Both the position numbers and the translations under genes were made by a program. Below are positions 39,901-48,335 of a DNA stretch of 64,000 bases, in pieces. Source of the stretch: Saccharicrinis sp963663905 (GTDB lineage Bacteria; Bacteroidota; Bacteroidia; Bacteroidales; Marinilabiliaceae); assembly GCA_963663905.2 (NCBI GenBank), contig CAXXQP010000001.1:411739-475738 (forward strand), read 5' to 3'. Each line of letters starts with the position of its first letter. Within the stretch, counting starts at the first letter, position 1. The notes beneath the pieces are model-generated. The model saw only the letters and a list, made by a program, of their open reading frames with translations, was not told the origin of the DNA and searched no databases.

Positions 39901-40124
39901 GAAAATAATAAAACGGATTTGCCACTTGGTAATTTAATTGAATAATTACCATTTACATCACTTATAGTTCCTGCATTAGTTCCTTCTATTATAATTGAAA
40001 CTCCAGGCAACGGCAGGTCTAAATCGTCAGTAACCACACCCGTTACTGATCTTTCTTGCCCAAACACCATGTATTGAATACACAGAAAGACAATGACACT
40101 TATCAAACGCAAATTCACATTCAT
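36915..40124 (-). CDS. SusC-family TonB-dependent outer-membrane transporter
   Basis: The 1069-residue protein has a signal peptide ending MVFGQ, a carboxypeptidase-regulatory-like domain (about 25-103), DEVVVVGYGTMKKSDLSGA, a plug with SMEILKDASATAIYGSQG, and a barrel ending FGLNVSF. It forms the import pore of sub-locus B with the next gene. It follows the duplicated-module T9SS protein by 34 bases. The regulator is inferred to be the HTCS at 41978-46021. Confidence 0.94.
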   Translation of the reverse strand: MNVNLRLISVIVFLCIQYMVFGQERSVTGVVTDDLDLPLPGVSIIIEGTNAGTISDVNGNYSIKLPSGKSVLLFSFVGFENKKIDVTNKSVVNVKMEVETAGLDEVVVVGYGTMKKSDLSGASVSLSAEKLKSAGMANLDQALQGRAAGVSAVSTSGQPGGAVSIRVRGQSTINAGAEPLYVIDGVPMTNTRTSGSELGLGDALGNSPTTGISPLSKINPSDIVSMEILKDASATAIYGSQGANGVIIITTKRGKKGDAKFEYDGSYGIQRQAVSIDIMNLKEFAEYSNAVAAETDGRDERLEYMDPTLLGHGTDWQEAIFQLASVQQHQVNISGGGEKLSYYVSGGYLNQEGTIIGTEFERFSFRTNLDAQLKDWLKMGVNLNYSQTDERLGLADSESGIIRIALQTTPDMPIYNMDGTYASIFREGQISQPNAIGKAMDDDNYLYRNSLGGTIFFDANIMKDLVLHTEGSMNLDYSKAEVFRPRIVYGNWERPINSMRSQVNKNIFWQIKNYLTYTKKFGKHNATLMVGQDMWESTYEYQRVYNTNLPSNDIQNPQLGAGTPQIGYGFGSSANASYLGRLTYNYDDRYMFTYTYRRDGSSNFGPKNRWAGFNSFAGSWRLSNETFLKWVEPVLTNAKLRFGWGQVGNQNIGGYLWGASISKMDTGLGAGYRQSNIANPFIQWEKQEQFNIGLDISLLHFVDMVFEVYDKTSSGMLMESQLPSYMGTRGNASSAMKSPWGNFGEINNKGLEVSVTTHNFKGSFVWDTDFQISFNRNKLIALDGSPSAHIEGYGQWNDVVSLTEVGDPLFNFYGYVTDGIYKDLEDLQSSPRPEGYPTDGESFIFGNTTFVGDLKFKDISGPDGKPDGIINAYDRTSIGSPMPDFTFGFNNTFSYKKFDLSVFVNGMYGNDVMNYTSINLSNMKSIWNNQLGVVRDRARLEPLDGVYDGNWWENVSNVRVRNSNTDIPRAVVTDPNDNDRISDRYIEDGSFIRIKNITLGYTLPKKLTERIHLGSVRTYASIENLVTFTKYSGFDPEVGASTQSANVFGLDNGRYPSPQVFTFGLNVSF

Positions 40125-40158
40125 AAATTAACTTTAATTATTAATTACATAAATTCAT

Positions 40159-41127
40159 TTATTCCACTACTATCTTATTGGTATACTTGCTATTCTCGCT
40201 TCTAACCTCTATTATATAAATTCCATTATTTTGAAGCGAAACACTCATAAACGTGTCAGATATATTTATTTCTCTTATTTTATCCCCATTCAAATTGTAT
40301 ATATGCACCACCCCCTTTGCTGGTAGATTTCGCAGGAATAATTGTTTATCTTTTACACAAATACTTACCCTTGATACTTCTTTATTAAGATCAGTCCTTG
40401 TTGCTAAAGGATCAATAATATATACTCCTTCAACAGTATAATTTGCACCACGAACAAGAATTCCATTAGCTTTTATTTCTGCTAACATAGGAGGTGTAAT
40501 AGTAAACTCATAATAGGATATTCCGGATAGATCAACATATGCTTCCGCATCTATTAAATCGCCCCAACTGCTATTAGACAAGTGTCCTTGAGCATTTTCT
40601 CCTACATCTTTAACTTTTACTCTGAGCAAATTCCCTTCTTGAGAATTGAGAAAACTACCTGCACTAATTGCTTGGTAACCCTCCCAATTACCAATAACTG
40701 TTTCTCCTAACCAAATTGCATTCTGAAGTTGATAATTTCCTTCACCCGGAATCAGATCCACTGATGTGAGAGTAAAATTTTTGCCTCTAACTAGAACTCC
40801 TCCAGACTGCATTTCAGATAACATTACAGAAGTAATAATAAAAGCATAACTTTCTGATCTTAAATCAACCATACCAGAACCCGCTAAATCCTCCCAACTA
40901 CCATTATTTAATGATAACTGCGCACTATTCATTTCAATGTTTGTAGATGTTATTTGTAATATATCTCCAACATTGGCATTACTAAACTGGGTTGCATCAA
41001 TAGATTGGTAATTATCCCAATTACCTATAATCAAAGATCCCGTCCAAATATTTTGGGCCGTTGATAGAAGGGGTACAAAACTTAAAAACAATACCCACTG
41101 AATACATAATATATTTACCTTCTTCAT
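40159..41127 (-). CDS. T9SS-exported protein with duplicated beta module
   Basis: The ATG at 41127 (322 residues) is chosen over the TTG at 41157 because it gives a clean signal peptide ending LLSTAQ and lies downstream of the likely -7 box. Two repeats of about 100 residues (about 26-125 and 133-235) follow. Each begins IW-G---IGNW--YQ-I and has a WGDL/WEDL turn, a V-DL strand, ML-E---GGVLVRG or an equivalent, and a final -T---V-LI strand. A type-A T9SS sorting domain closes the protein (about 250-322; RVSICVKDKQLFLRNL to KIVVE). No catalytic motif is seen. The repeats resemble small carbohydrate-binding modules, so a secreted or surface mannan-binding role is inferred. It is the promoter-proximal gene of sub-locus B. 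Confidence 0.75.
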   Translation of the reverse strand: MKKVNILCIQWVLFLSFVPLLSTAQNIWTGSLIIGNWDNYQSIDATQFSNANVGDILQITSTNIEMNSAQLSLNNGSWEDLAGSGMVDLRSESYAFIITSVMLSEMQSGGVLVRGKNFTLTSVDLIPGEGNYQLQNAIWLGETVIGNWEGYQAISAGSFLNSQEGNLLRVKVKDVGENAQGHLSNSSWGDLIDAEAYVDLSGISYYEFTITPPMLAEIKANGILVRGANYTVEGVYIIDPLATRTDLNKEVSRVSICVKDKQLFLRNLPAKGVVHIYNLNGDKIREINISDTFMSVSLQNNGIYIIEVRSENSKYTNKIVVE

Positions 41128-41154
41128 AAAAATAGATTTGTTAATAATTTTTAA

Positions 41155-41162
41155 CAAAACTA
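41155..41162 (-). promoter_or_regulatory. Candidate -7 box of sub-locus B
   Basis: TAGTTTTG on the minus strand fits TAnnTTTG and lies about 28 bases upstream of the ATG at 41127. No good -33 element was seen at the usual 19-21 base spacing, which may mean dependence on an activator such as the HTCS. Confidence 0.35.
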
Positions 41163-41393
41163 CCTAACCCATAATTCAATAAAGGCATCATAATCAAGCA
41201 ATAGACATAGTCTTTTTTGTGGGTGATACATCTGACACGCAATTATGAAAGATATGACATCCATTGATTGAATCAACTTTCTTTTATTACTTAATTAGTG
41301 GTTAACACAGATTAACTTACATGACTGCTTTGAGCATCCAATCATCATAATTATATATAAATGTCAATCATTTTACCGATTGATAATTTAACT

Positions 41394-41401
41394 TACTTTT
41401 G
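41394..41401 (+). promoter_or_regulatory. Candidate -7 box of the GNAT gene
   Basis: TACTTTTG matches TAnnTTTG, 16 bases upstream of the start codon, so the leader would be very short. The spacing to the nearest TTG is too small for a standard -33 box. Confidence 0.3.
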
Positions 41402-41417
41402 TAGAAATTATATTTAG

Positions 41418-41930
41418 ATGGACATTATAAAAATCACAGAAAATGATATTAACCAATTACAAGAAATTGGAAAACAAACTTTTTTTGAAACCTTCTCTTC
41501 TGATAATAGTGAGGAAAATATGATTGAATACCTGGAGAAAGAATTTTCAACAGAAAAACTTATAGGACAGCTTCGTAACAGAAATTCTTTGTTTTATTTT
41601 GCAAAATATGAAGGAAAAGTTTGTGGATATCTAAAAATTAATTTTGGCAATGCTCAAACTGAAATAAATGATAATAACTCTCTTGAAATAGAACGAATTT
41701 ATGTTTTAAAAAAATTTCAAGGAAAAGGAGTGGGGCAAAAGTTATATGACAAAGCTACAGAAATTGCAAAAACTAATAAATTAGAATTCATTTGGTTAGG
41801 TGTTTGGGAGCACAATACTAGAGCAATTATATTTTATGATAGAAATGGATTTAGGGCATTTGACAAGCATATATTTAAACTAGGAGATGATGAACAGACT
41901 GATATCCTGATGAAATATAATCTTGAATAA
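41418..41930 (+). CDS. GNAT-family N-acetyltransferase
   Basis: The 170-residue protein has the GNAT fold. Its acetyl-CoA pyrophosphate-binding signature is FQGKGVGQKLYD (about 109-120), preceded by the LEIERIYVLKK strand and followed by WLGVWEHNTRAIIFYDRNGFRAF. The pattern is like PaiA-type polyamine acetyltransferases and related small-molecule N-acetyltransferases; the substrate is uncertain. It is cytoplasmic. It stands alone on the plus strand between sub-locus B and its HTCS gene and has no evident link to mannan use. Confidence 0.85.
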   Translation: MDIIKITENDINQLQEIGKQTFFETFSSDNSEENMIEYLEKEFSTEKLIGQLRNRNSLFYFAKYEGKVCGYLKINFGNAQTEINDNNSLEIERIYVLKKFQGKGVGQKLYDKATEIAKTNKLEFIWLGVWEHNTRAIIFYDRNGFRAFDKHIFKLGDDEQTDILMKYNLE

Positions 41931-41977
41931 AAAGTTTCAAAATAACTCTTTAATTTCTCAATACCTTTTTCAATTTA

Positions 41978-44900
41978 TTATGATTTTGATCTAAATTCTG
42001 AGGGATTAACTCCATATTCGTTTTTAAAACACCTTCTAAAATATTGTATATCACTAAAACCCACCATATAGGAAACTTCATTAATTGTTAAACCTGGATC
42101 ATTTTTAAGGAACTCAGCAGCTTTTTTTACTTTTACGACTTTGATAAATTCCACTGGAGTCATACCTGAATACTTCTTTATCTTACGGTATAGACTAATT
42201 TGAGTGACTCCTATTTTTTGAGCCAGTAGTTCTACTGAAATTTTGTCGTCACATAAATTTTCCTCAATAAGATGAATTGCTCTATTCAAGAAATCCTCAT
42301 CTTTTGTACTATTAGTGACTACTGAAGGTTGAATTAGGTTTTTCTTCTTGTATTTTTCATTTAGTTTTAATTGACCACTTATTATATTTTCTACCTTAGT
42401 TAGTAGAATGTTAGGATCAAACGGTTTTTCAATAAAATCATTGGCCCCACTTTTTAATGCATCTATAACGAATTTCTTTTCATGATAGGCAGTTATAATA
42501 ATAACAGGAATAAAATCTGTTTTAGAATCCTTCTTAATACGCTTACAAAATTCTATCCCATTCATAACGGGCATCATTATATCTGCAATTATTAGGTCAG
42601 GGTGATACTTTTTAGCACTTATCAATCCCTCCTTACCATTTGATGCTTCAAGTATTTTATATTTAGAAATTAACAACCTATTTAAAAACATTCGGATTTC
42701 GTCATTATCCTCAATAATCAATATTGTACCCATTTTTCTTTGCTCTGCCGATTGTATAGAAATTATATCGTCCAAAGTATCTGACATTTTAAAGTCTTCA
42801 TATAGATAATTCTCAATATTTTTTGATACAGATAGCTCAGAATCATCCTTTTCATTTTGCTCTGCAACTAAACCTTGAGGTAATGTAACAATAAACTTTG
42901 TTCTTCTATTTAATTCACTATATACTTTAATATTTCCCCCATGAAGATCTATTAACTTTTTTGTTAAGGAAAGACCAACTCCGGATCCGGAATATTTTGA
43001 TACTTTTTGCATAGGTGAGCTATAAAAAAGGTCAAAAACGTAAGGTAATTCCTCTTTTGATATACCCTCACCTGAATCCTCAATAATAAATTGGATACTT
43101 TCTGAATTGTGCGTAATTAAAAGATCTATCTGACCATTGGATTGAGTATGTTTAAATGCATTTGATAACAGATTATAGAGAATTTTTTCAATTTTGTCAT
43201 AGTCAAAAGCCATAATAAGACTATCAATACTACTGTCGATATTATATTGAATTTTTTTTTCCTCAGCTAAGTTTTTAAAAACACTATAAATATTATTCAC
43301 AACTTTTATTATATCCCCATTTCTTAAATTTAGCTTTAATACGTCTGATTCGATCATACGAAATTCCAATAATTGATTGACCAAACGCTGCATGCGATTT
43401 GCATTTTTCAAAATAACATCATAAACGGGATTATCTTTATTTTCAACTTTTAATTTTTTCAAAGGCCCAATAATTAAAGTTAAAGGTGTACGGAATTCAT
43501 GACTAACATTTGTAAAAAAACGAAATTTCATTTCATTGATTTCTTTGTCCCTTTGCCTTTTCATTTCCTTTGTTATCAGATCATTCTTAAGCTTTATTTT
43601 TATTATTGAGTATCTTTTAAAGATCCAAAGCATTAGTAATAATATCAGTGCATAAAACATATATGCGTACCACTTTTGCCATAATGGCGGCAATACTTTT
43701 ACATCAATGGATATATCTTTACTTACATTCTGATTGATTAATTTAACTTTGAACTTATAATCACCTGATGATAAGTTAGTATAGGTTGCACTTCTTTTAT
43801 GCCCAACCTTCTGCCACTCATTATCAAAACCTTCTAACTTATACTGAAATTCATCATTCCCAGGATCAATAAAATTTAAAGCTGTGTATTCAAATGTAAT
43901 TACGTTTTGTGAATGATTAATTTTTAAGGGATACCCATCTTTTTTTTGAGACTTTTCTATTACATTAATATTGTACACTGATTTGTTTAATAACTTAATA
44001 TCAGTTATAACTATATCGCGATCTTGAACAAAATCCTTAATCGTAGCCGGATGAAATTGAATAATTCCCATATTACTTCCCAAGTAGATATTTCCCTCTC
44101 CATCCTTACTCCAAACATTTTCATCATACTCAATTATGGATTTTGAATCATTGTGCATATAGTTTTTGATACTATTATCTATTAAATTTAATGAACATAG
44201 TCCCTTTTTTGTGGCAATCCATACTTCCTGATTGTGACCTTCAACAATAGAACAGACATAATTACTCGGCAATCCCACATTACTATCAATTGTTTCAAAG
44301 GTAAAATCTTCATGAAATTTATTTAATCCATACCTTGTACATATCCATAAATTACCATTTTGATCTTCATTTATAGAATTAATTATATTATTGCTAATAC
44401 TTACATTATTTTGTTTATCATACAAAAACTTCCTACTTCTTTCCGTCCTAATGTCAATCAGGTTTAATCCCCAATAAGTCCCGATCCAAATTCTATTGCT
44501 TCTATCAATATGTATACAAGTAATATAATTACTTGAAAGAGAACTGTTAGCTACATTAAGATTCTTTATTTCTCCATTGATCTTATTGAATATGTAAAGT
44601 CCATTACCATTTGATCCAATCAACAACTTATCTCCGTATTCGGTAATTGAAGTAATTGGGAATGTTCTATTTTTACTTCCGGCACTAATTTTATCAGAAT
44701 AATCAACCAATCCATTATTCTTATCATATGAATAAAAAGATTTATTATATGTGCCAAACCATAATTTTTTATTGGCATCCAAATAGGTTGATGTTATAAC
44801 GATATCAACATCTTTAAAAATTGGGTTGTCAAAATTTAATCTGGAATAGGTTTTCTTTTTGTTATTAAAGTAATATAAACCATCCCCTCCTGATCCTGCA

Positions 44901-46021
44901 TACAAATCATTTTGACTTCCAATTGAAATAGATGTAAAGAATTTACTTAAATTACTTCCAAATAAATTATTGTATGGTACAAACGAATTTATATTTGTTT
45001 GATATAATAGTTTTACTCCCACTTTTCCTGAACTTACCCAGATATTATTATTCTTATCAGCAGAAATATCATCGATGCAACAATAGTTATTATAACGCTT
45101 AACCTCAAGTGACATAGCCTCCTTAACATGTCCTCTCAAAGTTTGATTTAGATCATCAAAATAGTATAATCCAGCACCTGATCCAATCCATAATAAATTC
45201 TTATCATCGACAAAAACTGTTTTAATATCATTAAGTATTTCTTTTGATTGTTCTTCAACAATTAATATTTCATACACGTTACTATCCTGATAGGGTAAAA
45301 AGTAATTTGTATTAGTACTACTTATCCATATCCCACTTTTAATTTCATTAATACAATTGATAAAGGATGAATGATTAATCTCTGAAAACTTATGAATTTT
45401 AGCAGTTGTAATGGAATCTTCAAACGTTATTTTATAAACTCCTTTATTACTTGTTATCCAGATATTATTATATTTGTCTTCACAAAAACCATTTATCTCG
45501 AAATTAAAATCCTGATTAAAAAGTTCTTCTTCAAAACACTCTTTATTAATACTGTAAATAAACAAACCTTTATTTGTACCAATCCAAAGATTATTCCAAT
45601 TATCTATGAGTAGTTTATTAACTACAACCTCAAATTCCAGTCCTTTCTTTAATAAAGGGACAAATACAACCTTACTACTATCAGCATCTATTTTATTTAA
45701 ACCGTTGATTGTTCCTACATATATATTTAAGTCTCTATCTTGAATTATATCATACGTTATACTACTTGACAAACTGTTTTCGTCATGTGGTCTATACTGA
45801 AAATTAGTAAAATGTATACCATCATACTTTGATAATCCATCTTCCGTTCCAAACCACATATATCCTTGCCTATCCTGATATATTTTATTGATAAGATTAC
45901 TTAACAATCCTTCTTCTATTGTAATTTCTTTTGCCTGATAAATAAATGGATTTGAATATGTTTTTATTGAAATTAAAAACAATAAAATCAAAACATACTT
46001 TTGGATAATACTATATTTCAT
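41978..46021 (-). CDS. Hybrid two-component sensor-regulator (HTCS)
   Basis: The 1347-residue one-protein signalling system has a signal peptide, about 14 periplasmic Reg_prop-type propeller repeats (about 30-680; recurrent WIGT/LWIGS motifs), a Y_Y_Y domain (about 705-770), and one membrane helix (about 777-800). These are followed by HisKA with phosphorylated H841 (FFTNVSHEFRTP), HATPase (NAFKHT, DSGEGIS, GSGVGLSL), a receiver domain with D1147 (LIIADIMMPVMNG), and an AraC-type DNA-binding domain (about 1245-1347). HTCS proteins bind oligosaccharide in the periplasm and activate the adjacent polysaccharide locus, here probably sub-locus B. All key residues are present. Confidence 0.95.
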   Translation of the reverse strand: MKYSIIQKYVLILLFLISIKTYSNPFIYQAKEITIEEGLLSNLINKIYQDRQGYMWFGTEDGLSKYDGIHFTNFQYRPHDENSLSSSITYDIIQDRDLNIYVGTINGLNKIDADSSKVVFVPLLKKGLEFEVVVNKLLIDNWNNLWIGTNKGLFIYSINKECFEEELFNQDFNFEINGFCEDKYNNIWITSNKGVYKITFEDSITTAKIHKFSEINHSSFINCINEIKSGIWISSTNTNYFLPYQDSNVYEILIVEEQSKEILNDIKTVFVDDKNLLWIGSGAGLYYFDDLNQTLRGHVKEAMSLEVKRYNNYCCIDDISADKNNNIWVSSGKVGVKLLYQTNINSFVPYNNLFGSNLSKFFTSISIGSQNDLYAGSGGDGLYYFNNKKKTYSRLNFDNPIFKDVDIVITSTYLDANKKLWFGTYNKSFYSYDKNNGLVDYSDKISAGSKNRTFPITSITEYGDKLLIGSNGNGLYIFNKINGEIKNLNVANSSLSSNYITCIHIDRSNRIWIGTYWGLNLIDIRTERSRKFLYDKQNNVSISNNIINSINEDQNGNLWICTRYGLNKFHEDFTFETIDSNVGLPSNYVCSIVEGHNQEVWIATKKGLCSLNLIDNSIKNYMHNDSKSIIEYDENVWSKDGEGNIYLGSNMGIIQFHPATIKDFVQDRDIVITDIKLLNKSVYNINVIEKSQKKDGYPLKINHSQNVITFEYTALNFIDPGNDEFQYKLEGFDNEWQKVGHKRSATYTNLSSGDYKFKVKLINQNVSKDISIDVKVLPPLWQKWYAYMFYALILLLMLWIFKRYSIIKIKLKNDLITKEMKRQRDKEINEMKFRFFTNVSHEFRTPLTLIIGPLKKLKVENKDNPVYDVILKNANRMQRLVNQLLEFRMIESDVLKLNLRNGDIIKVVNNIYSVFKNLAEEKKIQYNIDSSIDSLIMAFDYDKIEKILYNLLSNAFKHTQSNGQIDLLITHNSESIQFIIEDSGEGISKEELPYVFDLFYSSPMQKVSKYSGSGVGLSLTKKLIDLHGGNIKVYSELNRRTKFIVTLPQGLVAEQNEKDDSELSVSKNIENYLYEDFKMSDTLDDIISIQSAEQRKMGTILIIEDNDEIRMFLNRLLISKYKILEASNGKEGLISAKKYHPDLIIADIMMPVMNGIEFCKRIKKDSKTDFIPVIIITAYHEKKFVIDALKSGANDFIEKPFDPNILLTKVENIISGQLKLNEKYKKKNLIQPSVVTNSTKDEDFLNRAIHLIEENLCDDKISVELLAQKIGVTQISLYRKIKKYSGMTPVEFIKVVKVKKAAEFLKNDPGLTINEVSYMVGFSDIQYFRRCFKNEYGVNPSEFRSKS

Positions 46022-46075
46022 AGTTTGCCTAAAAAAACAATAGCCCGATGGTGTAATAAAGTGAACAAATTATAA

Positions 46076-46105
46076 CAAAGGTAAAAATCTTGATCCGACT
46101 TTCAA
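46076..46105 (-). promoter_or_regulatory. Promoter of the HTCS gene
   Basis: On the minus strand, TTG at 46105-46103, a 19-base spacer, and TACCTTTG at 46083-46076 match the Bacteroidota -33/-7 pattern. The leader would be about 45-50 bases. Confidence 0.55.
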
Positions 46106-46169
46106 TATTATTTAAATTTTAAAAACTTATAATATCCCAATCACTTTCATATTAAGTCTTATAAAAATA

Positions 46170-46661
46170 TTAATTATTGGAACAGGCATACGGTCCCATA
46201 ACAGTCCCAACAAAGCCTCCTGCCTTACTTGTACTTAAATAATTTGCCAGCTCTTTTATTGGTAATGCTTCCCATTTACCATTCGTATTTATTGAAAAGG
46301 TAAATACATCGTTTCGCATAGAAACTCGGAGTCCTATACCCTTTTCTTTTATGCTATTTAACTCTCTTTGGTATACGATTGACTTCTCAATATTACTATC
46401 ATAATCATCTGCAGACATATTCCTTACTACATTTCCTTTTTCAATAGCTTTTTGAACAACCAGACATACTTTATCATCCATATTCGTTACTCCCAAAACA
46501 ATATGAAAAGCTTCATTTTGGAACAAGGCTAAACCTGCTATGTCGCTGCTTTTTTGAGGATCAAATTTTAAATTTGTTTCCAGTGATATGGTATGATGTT
46601 GTTGTCGGCATGCTAAAAACGAAGGTTGTTTTATTTCACGAAGATTGGCATCCCTTAACTG
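46170..46661 (-). pseudogene. C-terminal remnant of a GH43 glycosidase
   Basis: A frame of 163 codons runs without interruption from the IS end at 46662 to a stop at 46170. It reads PSFLACRQQH early, then AGLALFQNEAFHIVLG, and ends KAGGFVGTVMGPYA. These are the hallmarks of the beta-sandwich domain at the C-terminus of GH43 beta-xylosidases/alpha-arabinofuranosidases. The whole N-terminal five-bladed catalytic propeller is missing, so no activity is expected. The cut exactly at the IS terminal repeat shows that the IS or an associated deletion removed it. This indicates that a hemicellulose gene once extended beyond the present island border. Confidence 0.82.
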
Positions 46662-47461
46662 GGTTCTGTCGCATTAATGGAAGAGAATTATAAATATTAT
46701 TATTTTTGGGGATGAAACAATCTAGATGGTTTAAGGGATTTAGATTTCCCCAAGAAGTAATTCTTCTAACAGTCTTTTATAAACTCAGATTTAGTTTGAG
46801 TTATCGTGATATCGAAGAACTTCTTTACCTTCGTGGTGTTAACATTGATCACTCAACTATTCAACGTTGGGTTAATCATTTTTCACCATTATTGAATTCA
46901 GAATTGAACAAACGCAAAAAGCGCGTAGGGCATAGTTGGTACATGGATGAAACTTACATAAAGGTTAATGGCAAGTGGGTGTATTTATATAGAGCAGTAG
47001 ATAAGCAAGGCCAGACAGTAGATTTCTATCTCTCAGAGAATCGTGACAAGAAAGCAGCATTGACCTTCTTTTATAAAGCATTCGCCAATAATGGAATTCC
47101 GGAGAAAGTCGCAATAGATAAAAGTGGAGCTAATATAGCAGCTTTGGATCAGATCAATGAAGGTTATACAAACAACGGTGAAATAATACGTATTGAAAAA
47201 CGGTGTCACAAATACCTTAATAATCGAATAGAACAGGACCATAGGTTCATAAAGAAAAGAACCAATCCTATGCTAGGCTTTAAGAGTTTGTCTTCAGCGA
47301 AAAACACTCTGGCCGGATTTGAATTAATAAGGATGATTCAGAAACAACAAGTCTTCAATGGGAATGGTATGTCTAATTGGCAAGTCTTTAAAAGTTTGGC
47401 TGCCTAGGGATGTAAAATTAGTAATAAAAAAAAGGAGCTATTTGCTTAATGCGACAGAACC
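46662..47461 (+). mobile_element. IS6-family insertion sequence, copy 2
   Basis: The 800-bp element has the same 16-bp inverted ends as copy 1 (46662-46677 and 47446-47461) and is oriented oppositely. The flanking octamers CTTAACTG and TTTTACGA do not match each other or the flanks of copy 1 in either orientation. There is thus no target duplication, and a simple two-copy inversion of one segment cannot be reconstructed. Both flanking genes are cut at its ends. Confidence 0.9.
46706..47407 (+). CDS. IS6-family transposase, copy 2
   Basis: The 233-residue DDE transposase is intact, with the triad at D81 (YMDETY), D138 (IDKSGAN) and E176 (RIEQDHRFIKKRTNP). Its sequence around the triad is closer to the family norm than that of copy 1, so it is the better candidate for an active enzyme. 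IS6-family elements move by cointegrate formation and often cause adjacent deletions, matching the truncated neighbours on both sides. Confidence 0.92.
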   Translation: MGMKQSRWFKGFRFPQEVILLTVFYKLRFSLSYRDIEELLYLRGVNIDHSTIQRWVNHFSPLLNSELNKRKKRVGHSWYMDETYIKVNGKWVYLYRAVDKQGQTVDFYLSENRDKKAALTFFYKAFANNGIPEKVAIDKSGANIAALDQINEGYTNNGEIIRIEKRCHKYLNNRIEQDHRFIKKRTNPMLGFKSLSSAKNTLAGFELIRMIQKQQVFNGNGMSNWQVFKSLAA

Positions 47462-47536
47462 TTTTACGAAAACTTATGTGATATAGACAGATGGAAATTT
47501 GATAGATTTTTGAAGACTTTAATTCTGGATGAATAA
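47462..47536 (+). pseudogene. C-terminal tail of a gene cut by IS copy 2
   Basis: From the first base after the IS, an in-frame stretch of 24 codons reads FYENLCDIDRWKFDRFLKTL and then ILDE before TAA. The composition (two aromatics next to charged residues, one Trp, one Cys) looks like real coding sequence, but it is too short to identify. Confidence 0.35.
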
Positions 47537-47589
47537 ACAGTCTTCAAAATACGCAATATATATCTTCTCTTCTATATAAAGAATTAACG

Positions 47590-47609
47590 ATTTCGTTAAA
47601 TAACGAAAT
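47590..47609. promoter_or_regulatory. Palindromic operator-like site
   Basis: ATTTCGTTAAATAACGAAAT is a perfect 9-bp inverted repeat with an AA centre, about 40 bases upstream of the HipA remnant. HipB-type antitoxins bind such sites upstream of hipBA operons, so it may be a leftover operator; this is an inference. Confidence 0.4.
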
Positions 47610-47640
47610 GTCAAGTGTGCATACTTACTTACATTATAAA
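47601..47640 (+). repeat. 40-bp repeat, copy 1
   Basis: TAACGAAATG followed by a variable few bases and then GCATACTTACTTACATTATAAA recurs at 49437-49475 with about 85% identity. The function is unknown; the two copies bracket the HipA remnant, HU gene and P-loop gene. Confidence 0.5.
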
Positions 47641-47649
47641 ATAGATTGA

Positions 47650-48335
47650 CCTAGTGGACCCAAAGCTAGTGTTATGGACGATGATGGAAAATTATGGATT
47701 GCAAAATTCCCAAGTAAAAATGATCTAGGTAATATTGGGGGATGGGAGATTGTTACCTATGAATTAGCTATTGCTGCAGGAATAAATATGTCAGAATGTA
47801 AGGTTAAGAAATTTTCTTCCAAATATTATACGTTTTTAACCAGAAGATTTGATAGGACTACAAAAGAAGAAAGAATTCATTTTGCTTCGGCAATAACAAT
47901 GCTAGGATATTCGGATGGTCAAAATTATTCTGAAGGAGCTAGTTATCTAGAGATAGCCGAATTTATGCAAAATCATGGAGCAGACATATCTAATGATTTG
48001 GAACAACTTTGGAGAAGAATACCGATGACCATTTAAGAAATCATTGATTTATGTTAATAAATGAAGGATGGATATTATCACCTGCTTATGATATCAATCC
48101 TATTGAAACAGGAACAGGATTAAGCTTGTATATTTCAGATGAAGATAACTCTTTAGATCTATATTTAGCTCTTGATGTAAGTGAATTTTTCCGTTTGAAT
48201 GAAGAAAGAGCAAGAGAAATAATAACGGAAGTGAAAAATGCTGTAAATAATTGGAGAACAATAGCTGAAAAATATGGTATATCAAGAAATGAACAAGAAA
48301 TGAAATCAATGGCTTTTAGAATTGCAGAAATATAG
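47650..48335 (+). pseudogene. hipA: HipA-type kinase, degraded
   Basis: Two frames together make a HipA C-terminal part. The first (to 48036) runs PSGPKASVMDDDGKLWIAKF through FLTRRFDRTTKEERIHFASA to LEQLWRR. The second (from 48051) reads ILSPAYDINPIETGTGLSLY to AFRIAEI. Between them the catalytic loop is damaged: its DDHLRNH residues remain only in another frame, the preceding VFNILVSNT-like segment is missing, and a TGA stands where a glycine codon is expected. The N-terminal domain is also absent, with a stop just before 47650. HipA normally phosphorylates glutamyl-tRNA synthetase as a persistence toxin; this copy cannot be active. Confidence 0.82.

Noticed and set aside
2848..47461. Whole 43-kb segment as a composite IS6 transposon
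   Set aside because: IS6 composite units usually have matching copies and an 8-bp target duplication at the outer ends. Here the copies are diverged and inverted, and the outer octamers do not match, so present mobility of the whole island is not supported.
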